The notes beneath the pieces were generated by a model that was given only the letters and a program-made list of their open reading frames with translations, made no database searches and was not told the origin of the DNA. The position numbers were made by a program, and so were the translations under genes. DNA of 13,602 bases from ZC4RG19 sp036279475. Lineage in GTDB: Bacteria; Actinomycetota; Acidimicrobiia; Acidimicrobiales; VFJN01. This document shows positions 1-7,320 of this stretch, in pieces (the stretch's first letter is position 1; the number at the start of each line of letters is the position of its first letter). The stretch spans positions 1 to 13,602 of the forward strand of contig DASUJB010000173.1 of the NCBI GenBank assembly GCA_036279475.1. Reading direction: 5' to 3'.

Positions 1-462
1 ACCCCGGCGGAGGAGCGCGACCGCGCCAACGTGTTCGACATCGGGCTCCTCGCCGGCCGGCTCCTCGCCGCCAACCGCTGGCTCCGGGGCCGGCCGGTCA
101 CGGGCCGGCTGCCCCTCGGCTACTTCGGCGCCAGCACGGGCGCCGCCGCCGCGCTGTGGGCGGCGGCGGAGCCCGACGCTCCCGTGGCCGCCGTCGTGTC
201 CCGGGGCGGACGGCCCGACCTCGCCGGGGACCGGCTGGCGGCGGTGACCGCCCCCACCCTGCTCATCGTGGGCGGCGACGACCACGCCGTCCTCGAGCTC
301 AACCGCCGGGCCCAGGCCCGGTTGCGGGGCGACAGCCGGCTCGTGGTCATCCCCGGGGCCACGCACCTCTTCGAGGAGCCGGGCACGTTGCCGGCCGCCG
401 CCGAGGCGGCCCGGGACTGGTTCCTCGCCCACCTGGCCGCCGATGCCGAGGGCGTGCCCTGA
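1..462 (+). CDS. Alpha/beta hydrolase, dienelactone hydrolase family (5' truncated)
   Basis: This is the C-terminal 153 residues of a gene that begins left of the window; the reading frame is open from base 1. The nucleophile elbow GASTG lies at visible residues 43-47 (Ser45). The strand TLLIVGGDD (86-94) supplies the catalytic acid, Asp93 or Asp94, and GATHLFEEPGTL (119-130) supplies the catalytic His122. The three appear in the order and spacing of an alpha/beta-hydrolase triad. The VVSRGGRPDLAG and ATHLFEEPGTL signatures match dienelactone-hydrolase-like proteins that in Actinobacteria are often fused to an N-terminal phosphoribosyltransferase domain. Whether that domain is present cannot be seen. 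No signal peptide is visible in the part present, and a soluble cytoplasmic esterase or hydrolase is expected. The substrate is unknown. The GTG at 31 is internal and should not be taken as the start. Confidence 0.85.
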   Translation, partial: TPAEERDRANVFDIGLLAGRLLAANRWLRGRPVTGRLPLGYFGASTGAAAALWAAAEPDAPVAAVVSRGGRPDLAGDRLAAVTAPTLLIVGGDDHAVLELNRRAQARLRGDSRLVVIPGATHLFEEPGTLPAAAEAARDWFLAHLAADAEGVP

Positions 463-481
463 GGGGGGGGTCGCCCTCGGC
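445..481 (+). terminator. Stable hairpin spanning the hydrolase stop codon
   Basis: GCCGAGGGCG (445-454) and CGCCCTCGGC (472-481) form a perfect 10-bp GC-rich inverted repeat around a 17-nt loop. The loop contains the hydrolase stop codon (460-462) and a run of eight G. No T tract follows, so if it is a terminator it is of the U-less kind common in high-GC actinobacteria. The structure is directly visible; its role is inferred. Confidence 0.45.
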
Positions 482-695
482 GAACCCCGTGGTCGCGAGC
501 GTCCCGCGCGGCCACGGGGCCATGGGATCCCGTGCTCTCCGGGACGGCCACGGCGCGGCACGGGGTGGACATCGGTGCCCGAAGGTGGGACCGTCCGTCC
601 CGGTACCCGATCGGCCCCGTGCCGACCGGCCCGCCCACCGCCCGTCGTCGGCCGGGCCACCCGGTCCCAGCAAGCTCCACCGTCGGAGGAACCAC

Positions 696-1295
696 ATGCC
701 GCACCCCATGCGTTGGGCCGCCCTCGCCGCCGCGGGCGCCCTGGCCGCGGTCACCGCCACCGTGACGCTCTCCGACCGAGCCGAGGCCGGCCGGCCGCTG
801 GCCCGAGCCGTGCTCCACGACGCCGCGGGGACGAGGCTCGGCACGGTGACCTTCACCGGGACCGGCCACCACGCCGACCGCGTCGACGTCGACCTCGACC
901 TGCCCGCCGACGCCCCCAACCCCGACTCCTACCACGGCCTCCACGTGCACGCCGTCGGCGAGTGCACGCCCCCGTTCACCACGGCTGGCGGGCACTGGAA
1001 CCTCGACCCCCACGCCACCCACGGCCACCACACCGGTGACCTCGCCAGCGTGCTGGTCCAACCCGACGGCCGGGTGTCGGCGCGGTCCGAGACCCACCGC
1101 TTCGACGTCGACCAGCTCTTCGACGCCGACGGGTCGGCGGTGATCCTGCACGTCGACGCCGACAACTTCGGCAACGTGCCCATCGCCCCCGATCGCTACG
1201 CCGACCCCAACGGCTGGTACGACGCCCCGGGCGGCACGGCCGCCACCGGCGACGCCGGCGGCCGCTACGGCTGCGGCGTGGTCGAGCGCCGCTGA
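696..1295 (+). CDS. sodC: Exported Cu/Zn superoxide dismutase
   Basis: This 199-residue protein is predicted to dismutate superoxide outside the cytoplasmic membrane. The ATG at 696 is chosen because GGAGGA (685-690) sits 5 nt upstream; the open frame runs further left, but that part overlaps the hydrolase gene and is not protein-like. Residues 7-31 form a hydrophobic signal or anchor (WAALAAAGALAAVTATV...AEA) with no lipobox Cys. All metal ligands of the family are in place: GLHVH (His83, His85, copper), GGHWNLD (His100, bridging), His109, His112 and Asp115 (zinc; HGHHTGDL), and ILHVDADNFG (His152, copper). Cys90 and Cys193 can form the conserved disulfide, and GGRYGCGVV carries the active-site Arg190. 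Length fits bacterial SodC with a signal. The 233-bp upstream gap contains no clear promoter that I can defend. It converges on mrpG. Confidence 0.93.
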   Translation: MPHPMRWAALAAAGALAAVTATVTLSDRAEAGRPLARAVLHDAAGTRLGTVTFTGTGHHADRVDVDLDLPADAPNPDSYHGLHVHAVGECTPPFTTAGGHWNLDPHATHGHHTGDLASVLVQPDGRVSARSETHRFDVDQLFDADGSAVILHVDADNFGNVPIAPDRYADPNGWYDAPGGTAATGDAGGRYGCGVVERR

Positions 1296-1302
1296 CCGGC
1301 GG

Positions 1303-1316
1303 GCCGCCACGGCGGC
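1303..1316. terminator. Short bidirectional hairpin between convergent sodC and mrpG
   Basis: GCCGCC-AC-GGCGGC is a 6-bp perfect inverted repeat in the 31-bp gap between the two convergent stop codons. It is well placed to terminate transcription from both sides, but it is short and has no T run. Confidence 0.3.
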
Positions 1317-1326
1317 GACGCGGCGG

Positions 1327-1662
1327 TCACACCTGCGGGTCGGCACCGTCGACCAGCGCCGTGAGGTCGTCTCCCGCCTCGACCTCGACCTCGACGCCCT
1401 CGGCACGGTGGGCGGCCCGGCCGACGAGGTGGGCGGCGCAGGGCGCGGTCACGAAGGTGAAGGCGACCGCCAGCAGCACGGGGGCGCGACCGGAGTCGAG
1501 GGCGCCGGCGGTCCCCAGGCCGATGAGGGCGATGCCGAGCGTCGGCGCCTTGGTGGCGGCGTGCATCCGGGCGTAGACGTCGGGGAAGCGCAGCACCCCG
1601 ACGCCGGCCAGCAGGACGAACACCGCACCGACGAGGGCCAGCACGTTCGCCGCCACGTCCAC
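1327..1662 (-). CDS. mrpG: Mrp/Mnh cation:proton antiporter subunit G
   Basis: This small subunit of 111 residues belongs to the hetero-oligomeric Mrp Na+(K+)/H+ antiporter in the cytoplasmic membrane. Three membrane segments are visible (about 4-24, 40-57 and 60-78). The family signature RFPDVYARMHAATKAPTLG lies at 25-43, and FTFVTAPCAAHLVGRAAHR is at 68-86. The C-terminal 25 residues are acidic and probably cytoplasmic. The start is GTG at 1662, 4 nt after the mrpF stop; it is the only gene junction in the operon that is not an overlap. As the last gene of the operon it converges on sodC. MrpG is needed for full complex activity in characterised systems, but its individual role is not settled. 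Confidence 0.93.
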   Translation of the reverse strand: MDVAANVLALVGAVFVLLAGVGVLRFPDVYARMHAATKAPTLGIALIGLGTAGALDSGRAPVLLAVAFTFVTAPCAAHLVGRAAHRAEGVEVEVEAGDDLTALVDGADPQV

Positions 1663-1666
1663 GACC

Positions 1667-1918
1667 TCAGCCTCCCCGCTGCTCGACGAACCGTGCCGCG
1701 GCGGCGGTGCCGACGAAGCCGATGAAGGCGACGACGACGGCCACGGCCAGGAAGGACGTGCTGCCGGTGCGCATCGACCGGACGAGGGTGAGCCCCACGA
1801 GGGTGACGACCAGGCCGTCGATGGCGACGATCCGGTCCGCCAGCGAGGGACCGGCCACGGCCCGGGCCACGAAGCAGGCAGCCGCCACGACGAGGGCCGC
1901 CGCCGCCACCGCGGTCAT
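1667..1918 (-). CDS. mrpF: Mrp/Mnh cation:proton antiporter subunit F
   Basis: The 83-residue membrane protein has three hydrophobic segments (about 3-23, 31-47 and 54-74). The loop motif GPSLADRIVAIDGL (23-36), with Asp28-Arg29 and Asp34, is typical of MrpF/PhaF. The ATG at 1918 overlaps the mrpE stop in ATGA, so translation is probably coupled. The open frame continues upstream inside mrpE, but that part is Arg/Pro-rich shadow sequence. Length is normal for the family. Confidence 0.92.
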   Translation of the reverse strand: MTAVAAAALVVAAACFVARAVAGPSLADRIVAIDGLVVTLVGLTLVRSMRTGSTSFLAVAVVVAFIGFVGTAAAARFVEQRGG

Positions 1919-2439
1919 GCTCCCCTCCACGACCTGGTGTCGTCGACCGCCAGCCCCGCCAGCGCCTCCCGGGAACCGAAGGCCCTGACCGCGAGCACCT
2001 CGAGCCGGCGCACGTCGGCGCGCACCTGGTCGACGTCGCGCACGTCGAGGGCGTGGACGAACAGCGTCGGGGGCTCCCGGCGCACCTCGATGGTGAGGGT
2101 CCCGGGGGTGAGGCTGATGGCGTCGGCCACGAGGGTGGTGAGGGCATCCGAGCAGCCGAGCAACGGCACGGCGACGATCCCCGTCCGGATGCGGTCCCGG
2201 GGGGTGATCACGGTGCGGGCGACCACCAGGCTGGCACCGACGAGCCTGACGGCGACGTGCAGGCCGAAGCGGAGGGCGTGCCACGGGCGCACGACCACCG
2301 TGCCGGGTCGCCAGGTGTCGAACAGGACCACCACGGCCACGGCGACGGCGAGGCCGCTGAGCAGGTTGGCGGTCGACAGGTCGGACCAGAGGGCGAGCCA
2401 GATGCCCACCAGCATCGCCGTGCGGACGACCTGGGTCAC
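1915..2439 (-). CDS. mrpE: Mrp/Mnh cation:proton antiporter subunit E
   Basis: This 174-residue MnhE/MrpE family protein has an N-terminal membrane region (about 8-45, two hydrophobic stretches), a further amphipathic or membrane segment near 58-76, and a soluble C-terminal domain. The landmarks VARTVITPRDRIRTGIVAVP (73-92) and DAISLTPGTLTIEV (106-119) are characteristic of MrpE, which sits at the periphery of the complex. The GTG at 2439 overlaps the mrpD stop (GTGA), and its own stop overlaps mrpF. Compared with the family, the C-terminal segment after residue 140 is slightly long and charged. Loss of MrpE reduces antiport in studied bacteria. Confidence 0.92.
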   Translation of the reverse strand: MTQVVRTAMLVGIWLALWSDLSTANLLSGLAVAVAVVVLFDTWRPGTVVVRPWHALRFGLHVAVRLVGASLVVARTVITPRDRIRTGIVAVPLLGCSDALTTLVADAISLTPGTLTIEVRREPPTLFVHALDVRDVDQVRADVRRLEVLAVRAFGSREALAGLAVDDTRSWRGA

Positions 2440-3920
2440 GGTGCCAGCACCTCGTGGACGTAGGCGCTGGTGTCCACCAGGTCGCGCGCCGCCCGCTCCG
2501 ACAGGCCGTAGAGCGGACCGGCGGCCACCGCCACCGCCAGGCTCAGGACGACGAGGCTCGCCGTCGCCCCGACCATGAGGGCCTGCCGCGGCGCGGTCAT
2601 GGTGCGCCCCGTGTCGTGGGAGGGGTCGGGCCCCCAGAAGGCGTTGGCCCAGATCTTGGTCATGGAGAGCAGCGTGAGGAGGCTCACGGCCAGGCTGACC
2701 CCCACGACGACGACGGCACCTGCGTCGAGGCCCGCCTCCACCAGGGCCAGCTTGGCCACGAACCCGGAGAAGGGCGGTAGACCGGCCAGGCTGAGGGCGG
2801 GGAGGATGAACAGCACCGCCAGCACCGGCTCCAAGCGGCGCAGCCCCGTCAGCTCGTCGAGGTGGGCGGTGCCGGTGCGCTGCTCGACGAGCCCGGCCAC
2901 GAGGAACAGGGTCGTCTTCACGACGATGTGGTGGACGATGTAGATCACGGCGCCGGCCAGGCCGGCCACGGTGAACAGCCCGATGCCCATCACCATGTAG
3001 CCGATCTGGCTCACGATGTGGAACGACAGGATGCGCTTGATGTCGTTCTGGGCGATCGCACCGAGCACGCCGACCACCATGGTCAGCGCGGCGACGACGA
3101 GCAGCAGCGTTCCGGGACGGGTGCCGGGAGGGAACAGGAGGGTCTGGCTGCGCAGCAGCGCGTACACGCCGACCTTGGTGAGGAGCCCGGCGAAGACGGC
3201 GGTGACGGGGGTGGGTGCGGTCGGGTAGCTGTCGGGCAACCAGGAGAACAGCGGGAAGATCGCCGCCTTGATCCCGAACACCACCACCAGCAGCAACGCC
3301 AGGCCGCTGCGGAGGCCGCCGGGCAGGGCGGCGATCTTGGTGGTCAGGTCGGCCATGTTGAGGGTGCCGGTGGCCGAGTACACGAAGGCCAGCGCCAGCA
3401 GGAACAGCGTCGAGGCGAGCAGGCTGATCACGACGTAGGTCATGCCGCTGCGCACCTGGTCGGGCCGGCCGCCCAGCGTGATGAGGGCGTAGCTGGCCAT
3501 GAGCATGACCTCGAAGGCGACGAACAGGTTGAAGAGGTCGCCGGTGAGGAACGCCGCCCCGATCCCCGCCGCGAGGATCAGGTACACGGGGTGGAAGCCC
3601 ACGTGCTGCTCCTCGGCGCCGGGCTGGCCGATGGCGTAGACCAGCACCGCCAGCAGCACCAGCACGGCGACGACGAGCATGATGGCGGCCAGCCGGTCGG
3701 CGACGAGGGTGATCCCCACCGGCGCCTCCCACCCGCCCGCCTGCACCGAGGCCACGCCGTGGCGGTCGACGCGGTGCAGCAGGGCGATGCTGGCGACGGC
3801 GTCGACCACCAGGGTCGTCACCCCGACCAGGCGCTGGGCGTTCCGCCATCGACCGACGCCCACCGACAGGGCGGCACCCAGGAGCGGCAGGAGGACGGGC
3901 CCTCCGAGCAACGCGCTCAC
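2436..3920 (-). CDS. mrpD: Mrp/Mnh cation:proton antiporter subunit D
   Basis: This is a 494-residue polytopic protein of the NuoL/M/N-like proton-antiporter fold, with about 14 membrane segments. MrpD is one of two proton-channel-like subunits of the complex. Conserved charged residues are visible: Glu137 in NLFVAFEVMLMASY, Lys218 in VVFGIKAAIFPLFSWLP, Lys249 in LLTKVGVYALL, His329/His330 and Lys335 in YIVHHIVVKTTLF, and Lys390 in LPPFSGFVAKLALVEAG. The broken-helix regions expected around TM7 and TM12 match PLFSWLPDSYPTAPTPV (223-239) and LPPFSGFVAK (381-390). GTG at 3920 is chosen because it overlaps the mrpC stop (GTGA), and residues 4-22 then form the first membrane helix. The longer upstream frame is Arg-rich shadow of mrpC and mrpB. 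Confidence 0.95.
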   Translation of the reverse strand: MSALLGGPVLLPLLGAALSVGVGRWRNAQRLVGVTTLVVDAVASIALLHRVDRHGVASVQAGGWEAPVGITLVADRLAAIMLVVAVLVLLAVLVYAIGQPGAEEQHVGFHPVYLILAAGIGAAFLTGDLFNLFVAFEVMLMASYALITLGGRPDQVRSGMTYVVISLLASTLFLLALAFVYSATGTLNMADLTTKIAALPGGLRSGLALLLVVVFGIKAAIFPLFSWLPDSYPTAPTPVTAVFAGLLTKVGVYALLRSQTLLFPPGTRPGTLLLVVAALTMVVGVLGAIAQNDIKRILSFHIVSQIGYMVMGIGLFTVAGLAGAVIYIVHHIVVKTTLFLVAGLVEQRTGTAHLDELTGLRRLEPVLAVLFILPALSLAGLPPFSGFVAKLALVEAGLDAGAVVVVGVSLAVSLLTLLSMTKIWANAFWGPDPSHDTGRTMTAPRQALMVGATASLVVLSLAVAVAAGPLYGLSERAARDLVDTSAYVHEVLAP

Positions 3921-4294
3921 GACCCGGCCCCGTCCTCGCCGGCGTGGGCGGCGCCACGCGCCACGCGCCGGTCCTCGACGTCGTCCTCGACCTCGTCGTC
4001 CGCCCTCACCCGCCAGCTGCGGTAGGCGAGCGAGAGGAGGAAGGCGACGACGCCGAAGGTGATGACGATGGCCGTGAGCACCAGGGCCTGGGGCAGGGGG
4101 TCGGCGAAGCGGGCGGCGTCTCCCCCGACGAAGGCGGGGTCTCCGCCGTCGCCCCCGGACAGCACGAGCACGAGGTTGGCGCCGTGGCCGAGCAGGCCGA
4201 CGCCGATGACGACCCGGCTGAGCTGGCGGCCGAGCACCAGGTAGGTGCCGCTCGCGCACAGCACGCCCGCGGTCACGGCGAGCAGGACCGTCAT
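3917..4294 (-). CDS. mrpC: Mrp/Mnh cation:proton antiporter subunit C
   Basis: The 125-residue subunit is homologous to NuoK of complex I. Three membrane helices are visible (about 3-21, 25-46 and 70-91). The NuoK/MrpC signatures are GLLGHGANLVLV (33-44) and DPLPQALVLTAIVITFG (65-81). The ATG at 4294 overlaps the mrpB stop (ATGA), and its stop overlaps mrpD. The C-terminal tail after residue 95 is strongly charged, with the acidic cluster DDEVEDDVED, and is probably a cytoplasmic extension. That tail is somewhat longer than in compact MrpC proteins. Confidence 0.93.
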   Translation of the reverse strand: MTVLLAVTAGVLCASGTYLVLGRQLSRVVIGVGLLGHGANLVLVLSGGDGGDPAFVGGDAARFADPLPQALVLTAIVITFGVVAFLLSLAYRSWRVRADDEVEDDVEDRRVARGAAHAGEDGAGS

Positions 4295-4752
4295 GGTGCG
4301 TCCCCTCCCCCCGGCTCGCCCCCGCCCTGCGACGCCTCGCCGAGGCCTTCGAGGATCATGAGCACCAGCCCGACCACGACGAGGTAGACGCCGGCGTCGA
4401 ACACGGTCGCCGTGGCGAGCTTGACGTGGCCGAGGAGGGCGACGTCGGCCTCGACGGTCGCCTGGTGCAGCGGCCCGTCGCCGGCCAGCAGCGGCACGAG
4501 CCCGGCCGCGGCCGCCGTCGCCAGCCCGGCCGAGAGGAACGCCCACGGCGGCACTCGCACGACGGCGTCCACCTCGTCGAGGCCGCCGGCCAGGTAGCGC
4601 AGGGCGATCGCCGCCCCCGCCACCAGCCCACCGACGAAGCCCCCACCGGGCTGGTTGTGCCCGGAAAACAGCAGGTACAGGGACACCACCAGGGCTCCGT
4701 CGAAGACCAGCCGCACGGTGGCGTCGAAGATGAGAGATCGGCGGGGCGTCAC
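4291..4752 (-). CDS. mrpB: Mrp/Mnh cation:proton antiporter subunit B
   Basis: This 153-residue MnhB-domain protein has four hydrophobic segments (about 17-30, 36-58, 70-90 and 108-136). The family hallmark FSGHNQPGGGFVGGLVAGAA is at 29-48, and TVFDAGVYLVVVGLVL (116-131) matches the last conserved helix. The GTG at 4752 gives VTPRRSLIFD and overlaps the mrpA stop (GTGA). Its stop overlaps the mrpC start. The Gly-rich, acidic C-terminus (141-153) is variable. The long open frame upstream of 4752 reads through mrpA in the wrong frame and was discarded. Confidence 0.93.
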   Translation of the reverse strand: MTPRRSLIFDATVRLVFDGALVVSLYLLFSGHNQPGGGFVGGLVAGAAIALRYLAGGLDEVDAVVRVPPWAFLSAGLATAAAAGLVPLLAGDGPLHQATVEADVALLGHVKLATATVFDAGVYLVVVGLVLMILEGLGEASQGGGEPGGGDAP

Positions 4753-7094
4753 GGTCGCCGCGCTTCCTGGCGTGCCCGCCGGGCGCCGCGCAGGGGCGGC
4801 CGCCGCCGGGGGACCTCCCCGGCGCGGGCGAGGGCCGTCGCGCCGATGCCGGCCGCCACCAGCACGGTGATCTCGCCCATCGTGTCCATGCCGCGGATGT
4901 CGACGAGGACGACGTTGACCACGTTCCTGCCGCCACCGTCCGGCAGCGCCCGCGCCGACATCTCCCGCGACACCGCGGGGGCGGTGCGCGAGCCGGCCGC
5001 GGCCAGGGCCATCAGCACCACGAACACCCCGACGGCCCCCGAGACGACCAGCCGGTGGAGCCGGCCGGCCGCCGGGGCCCGCTGCTCGAAGCGGTCGGGC
5101 AGCCGACGCAGGACGAGGAGGAACACGACGACCGACAGGGTCTCGACGGCGAACTGCGTGAGCGCCAGGTCGGGGGCACCCTGGACGACGAAGAGGCCTG
5201 CCATCCCGTAGCCGACCACGCCCAGCAGCAGCGCGGCGGCGAAGCGGCGGGTCGCCACGGTGGCCGCCAGCGCCGCCACGACGAGCAGGGCGGCCAGGGG
5301 GACGTGGGCAGGACGGCCGACGAGGTCGGGCCAGCCCGGCCACCAGTCGCCCGCCAGCATCCCCACCGTCGGGACGAGCGAGGCGGTGGTGAGGACGACC
5401 GCGGCGTAGATCGGCAGGGAGCCCGGCTGGACGACGCTGGTCACCCGGGCCGCCAGTCGCAGGACGCCCCGCACCACGCCGTCGTAGACGTCGGCCCCCG
5501 TCCGGGCGGGGGCCAGGCGGGCCTGCACGGCCGCCACCGTCCGCCGGCCGGTGAACAGGACCGCGCCGGCGACCAGGGTGGCGACCGACAGCGCCAACGC
5601 CGCGGTGGGGCCGTGCCACAGCGCCAGGTGGGTGCCCGACCGGGCGTCGAGGGCGCGGGCCGCCCCGTCGACGAGGCCCGACCACAGCCCGGGGGCGACG
5701 CCCAGCGCCACCGAGCCCGCCGCCAGCAGCGCCGCAGGGGCGACGAACGCGGGCGCCGGCCCCCGGGCGAGCGTGGCCCTGCCGGCCGGCGCCTCGCTCA
5801 CGAGGTCGGGGCGCCAGAGCGCCGCCGCGAGCCGGAGGCTGTAGGCCACCGTGAGGACGGACCCGGCGACGACGCCGACCAGTGCCAGGCGCTCGCCCCC
5901 CGACCCGTTGAGGAGGGCCGAGTACGCCTCCTCCTTGGCCACGAAGCCGGCCAGGGGTGGGACGGCCGCCATCGAGGCGGCGCTGGCGAGGGCCACGGCC
6001 CGCAGCGGCGTCCAGCCCGCCCCCAGGGCGGGCAGGCCCCGGACGTCGCGCGTGTGGGTGTCGTGGTCGACGATCCCCACCACCATGAAGAGGGCCGCCT
6101 TGAAGAGGCCGTGGGCGAGCAGGAGCGCGCAGCCGGCTGCCGTCGCCCCCGGCGTGCCGAGGCCCAGGAGCACGATCATGAACCCGAGCTGGCTGACGGT
6201 CCCGAAGGCGAGGAGCTGCTTGAGGTCGAACGGCCGCAGGGCCCGTAGGCCGCCGGCCAGCATCGTCGTGAGGCCGACGCCGACGACGAGGGGCCGCCAC
6301 GGCCCCGAGGTGGCGAAGGCGGGGGCGAGGCGGGCGACCAGGTACACCCCCGCCTTCACCATGGCGGCCGAGTGGAGGTAGGCGCTGATCGGCGTGGGCG
6401 CCACCATGGCCGCCGGCAGCCAGCCGTGGAACGGGTACTGGGCCGACTTCGCGAAGGCGCCGAGCAGCACGAGGACGAGCGCCACCGCGGTGGTGGTCCC
6501 CCCGGGCGGATCGGCGAGCAGCTCGCTGATGCGGTACGTCCCCGCCTCCTGCCCGATGGCCACGAACCCGCCGAGCATGGCCAGCCCGCCCAGCCCCGTG
6601 ACGAGGAGCGCCTGGAGCGCGGCGGCGCGCGCCTGGGGCTCGGCGTCGTCGATGCCGATGAGCAGGTAGGACGTCACCGAGGTGAGCTCCCAGCACACGT
6701 ACAGCAGCAGGAGGTTGTCGGCGACGACGACGCCCAGCATGGCGCCGGCGAACAAGGTCAGCAGCCCGGCGACGCGGCCCACCTTGTCGGAGGACCCGAA
6801 GTAGTGCCAGGCATAGGCGAAGACGAGGGTGCCGACGCCCGACACCAGGACGGTCATCAGCAGCGAGAACGCGTCGAGCCGCACGTCGACGCCGAGACCG
6901 AGCTGCGGCACCCACGTCGCCCGCTCGGTGACGGCGTGGCCGTCGAGGACGGCACCGGCCTGCGTCGCGGCCCAGAGGGCCGTCAGCGCCGGCGCCGCAC
7001 CGCCGACGACCAGGCCTCGGCGGCCCCACCGCCGGGCGGCGGCGAGCACGGCGACGCCCGCCACCGCGTGCAGGCCGATCAGCGGCAGGAGCAC
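4749..7094 (-). CDS. mrpA: Mrp/Mnh cation:proton antiporter subunit A
   Basis: This is the largest subunit (781 residues), with a NuoL-like proton-antiporter core (about 1-500), then a DUF4040-type segment (600-670) and a C-terminal MbhE-like segment (680-758). Key residues visible are Glu136 (CWELTSVTSYLLIG), Lys216 (FAKSAQYPFHGWLP), His241 and Lys247 (YLHSAAMVKAGVYL), Lys292 (FDLKQLLAFGTVSQLG), His328 and Lys332 (HGLFKAALF). In the C-terminal part, Glu651 (ALTQFAVETLSVV), Asp737 and Glu741 (GMDTMGEITVL) are the sites associated with Na+ transport in this family. GTG at 7094 is preferred: GGAG lies 5 nt upstream and helix 1 follows at once. An ATG about 40 bases further upstream is out of frame and soon hits a stop. 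The basic tail (764-781) overlaps mrpB. As first gene of the operon it is divergent from the exchanger gene. Confidence 0.93.
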   Translation of the reverse strand: MLLPLIGLHAVAGVAVLAAARRWGRRGLVVGGAAPALTALWAATQAGAVLDGHAVTERATWVPQLGLGVDVRLDAFSLLMTVLVSGVGTLVFAYAWHYFGSSDKVGRVAGLLTLFAGAMLGVVVADNLLLLYVCWELTSVTSYLLIGIDDAEPQARAAALQALLVTGLGGLAMLGGFVAIGQEAGTYRISELLADPPGGTTTAVALVLVLLGAFAKSAQYPFHGWLPAAMVAPTPISAYLHSAAMVKAGVYLVARLAPAFATSGPWRPLVVGVGLTTMLAGGLRALRPFDLKQLLAFGTVSQLGFMIVLLGLGTPGATAAGCALLLAHGLFKAALFMVVGIVDHDTHTRDVRGLPALGAGWTPLRAVALASAASMAAVPPLAGFVAKEEAYSALLNGSGGERLALVGVVAGSVLTVAYSLRLAAALWRPDLVSEAPAGRATLARGPAPAFVAPAALLAAGSVALGVAPGLWSGLVDGAARALDARSGTHLALWHGPTAALALSVATLVAGAVLFTGRRTVAAVQARLAPARTGADVYDGVVRGVLRLAARVTSVVQPGSLPIYAAVVLTTASLVPTVGMLAGDWWPGWPDLVGRPAHVPLAALLVVAALAATVATRRFAAALLLGVVGYGMAGLFVVQGAPDLALTQFAVETLSVVVFLLVLRRLPDRFEQRAPAAGRLHRLVVSGAVGVFVVLMALAAAGSRTAPAVSREMSARALPDGGGRNVVNVVLVDIRGMDTMGEITVLVAAGIGATALARAGEVPRRRPPLRGARRARQEARRP

Positions 7095-7168
7095 GTCGGC
7101 TCCGGCGGTGCCGTCAGCGCGGCAGCCTCGACATGGCCCTCTCCGGGATGCGGCACGTGGAACCTCGC

Positions 7169-7199
7169 GTCTGGTCGCCGAACCGATCGCCGACCAGAC
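7169..7199. repeat. 9-bp perfect inverted repeat upstream of mrpA
   Basis: GTCTGGTCG (7169-7177) and CGACCAGAC (7191-7199) are perfectly inverted around a 13-nt spacer that itself contains CGATCG. The repeat lies in the divergent gap, 75 bases upstream of the mrpA start and between that start and the best -10 candidate at 7220-7225. It would therefore be in the mrp mRNA leader as a hairpin, or act as a protein-binding dyad. Confidence 0.5.
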
Positions 7200-7219
7200 T
7201 TCCCGGCACGCCGACGGCG

Positions 7220-7225
7220 AGGATA
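7220..7225 (-). promoter_or_regulatory. Candidate -10 element for the mrp operon
   Basis: On the minus strand TATCCT fits the actinobacterial TANNNT -10 pattern. A 17-bp spacer upstream gives only ACTTCG as -35, which is a poor match. If used, the leader would be roughly 120 nt and would include the 7169-7199 inverted repeat. This is the best promoter candidate I found for the operon, but it is weak. Confidence 0.3.
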
Positions 7226-7265
7226 GCGGCATCCACCGGCAGCGAAGTCGGGGACACGGGCGACC

Positions 7266-7293
7266 GCCGTGCCGCCGGGCCCCGCGGCACGGC
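7266..7293. repeat. 10-bp perfect inverted repeat upstream of the cation exchanger
   Basis: GCCGTGCCGC (7266-7275) and GCGGCACGGC (7284-7293) pair perfectly around an 8-nt loop (CGGGCCCC). The right arm continues into tandem GGCAC/GGCAG units up to about 7309, so several alternative pairings with the left arm are possible. It ends 27 bases before the exchanger start and would form a strong hairpin just ahead of the ribosome-binding region. Confidence 0.5.
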
Positions 7294-7320
7294 ACGGCAG
7301 GCACGGCACATGATGGAGCC

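Noticed and set aside
120..1406. 428-residue minus-strand open frame across the hydrolase and sodC genes
   Set aside because: It is antisense to two genes with clear catalytic motifs, is Val/Gly/Arg-rich, and has no recognisable domain; long antisense frames are expected at this GC content.
2862..4025. 387-residue plus-strand frame rich in Gln, Glu, His and Gly
   Set aside because: It is the antisense shadow of mrpD and mrpC, whose membrane helices read as polar residues on the other strand; there is no ribosome site or domain.
5055..6248. 397-residue plus-strand frame
   Set aside because: It is the antisense shadow of mrpA, with the same Gly/Arg/Gln-rich composition.
7095..7320. A Na+ or other known riboswitch in the divergent region
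   Set aside because: The hairpins are real, but I could not match them to any riboswitch core by eye, so only inverted repeats are reported.
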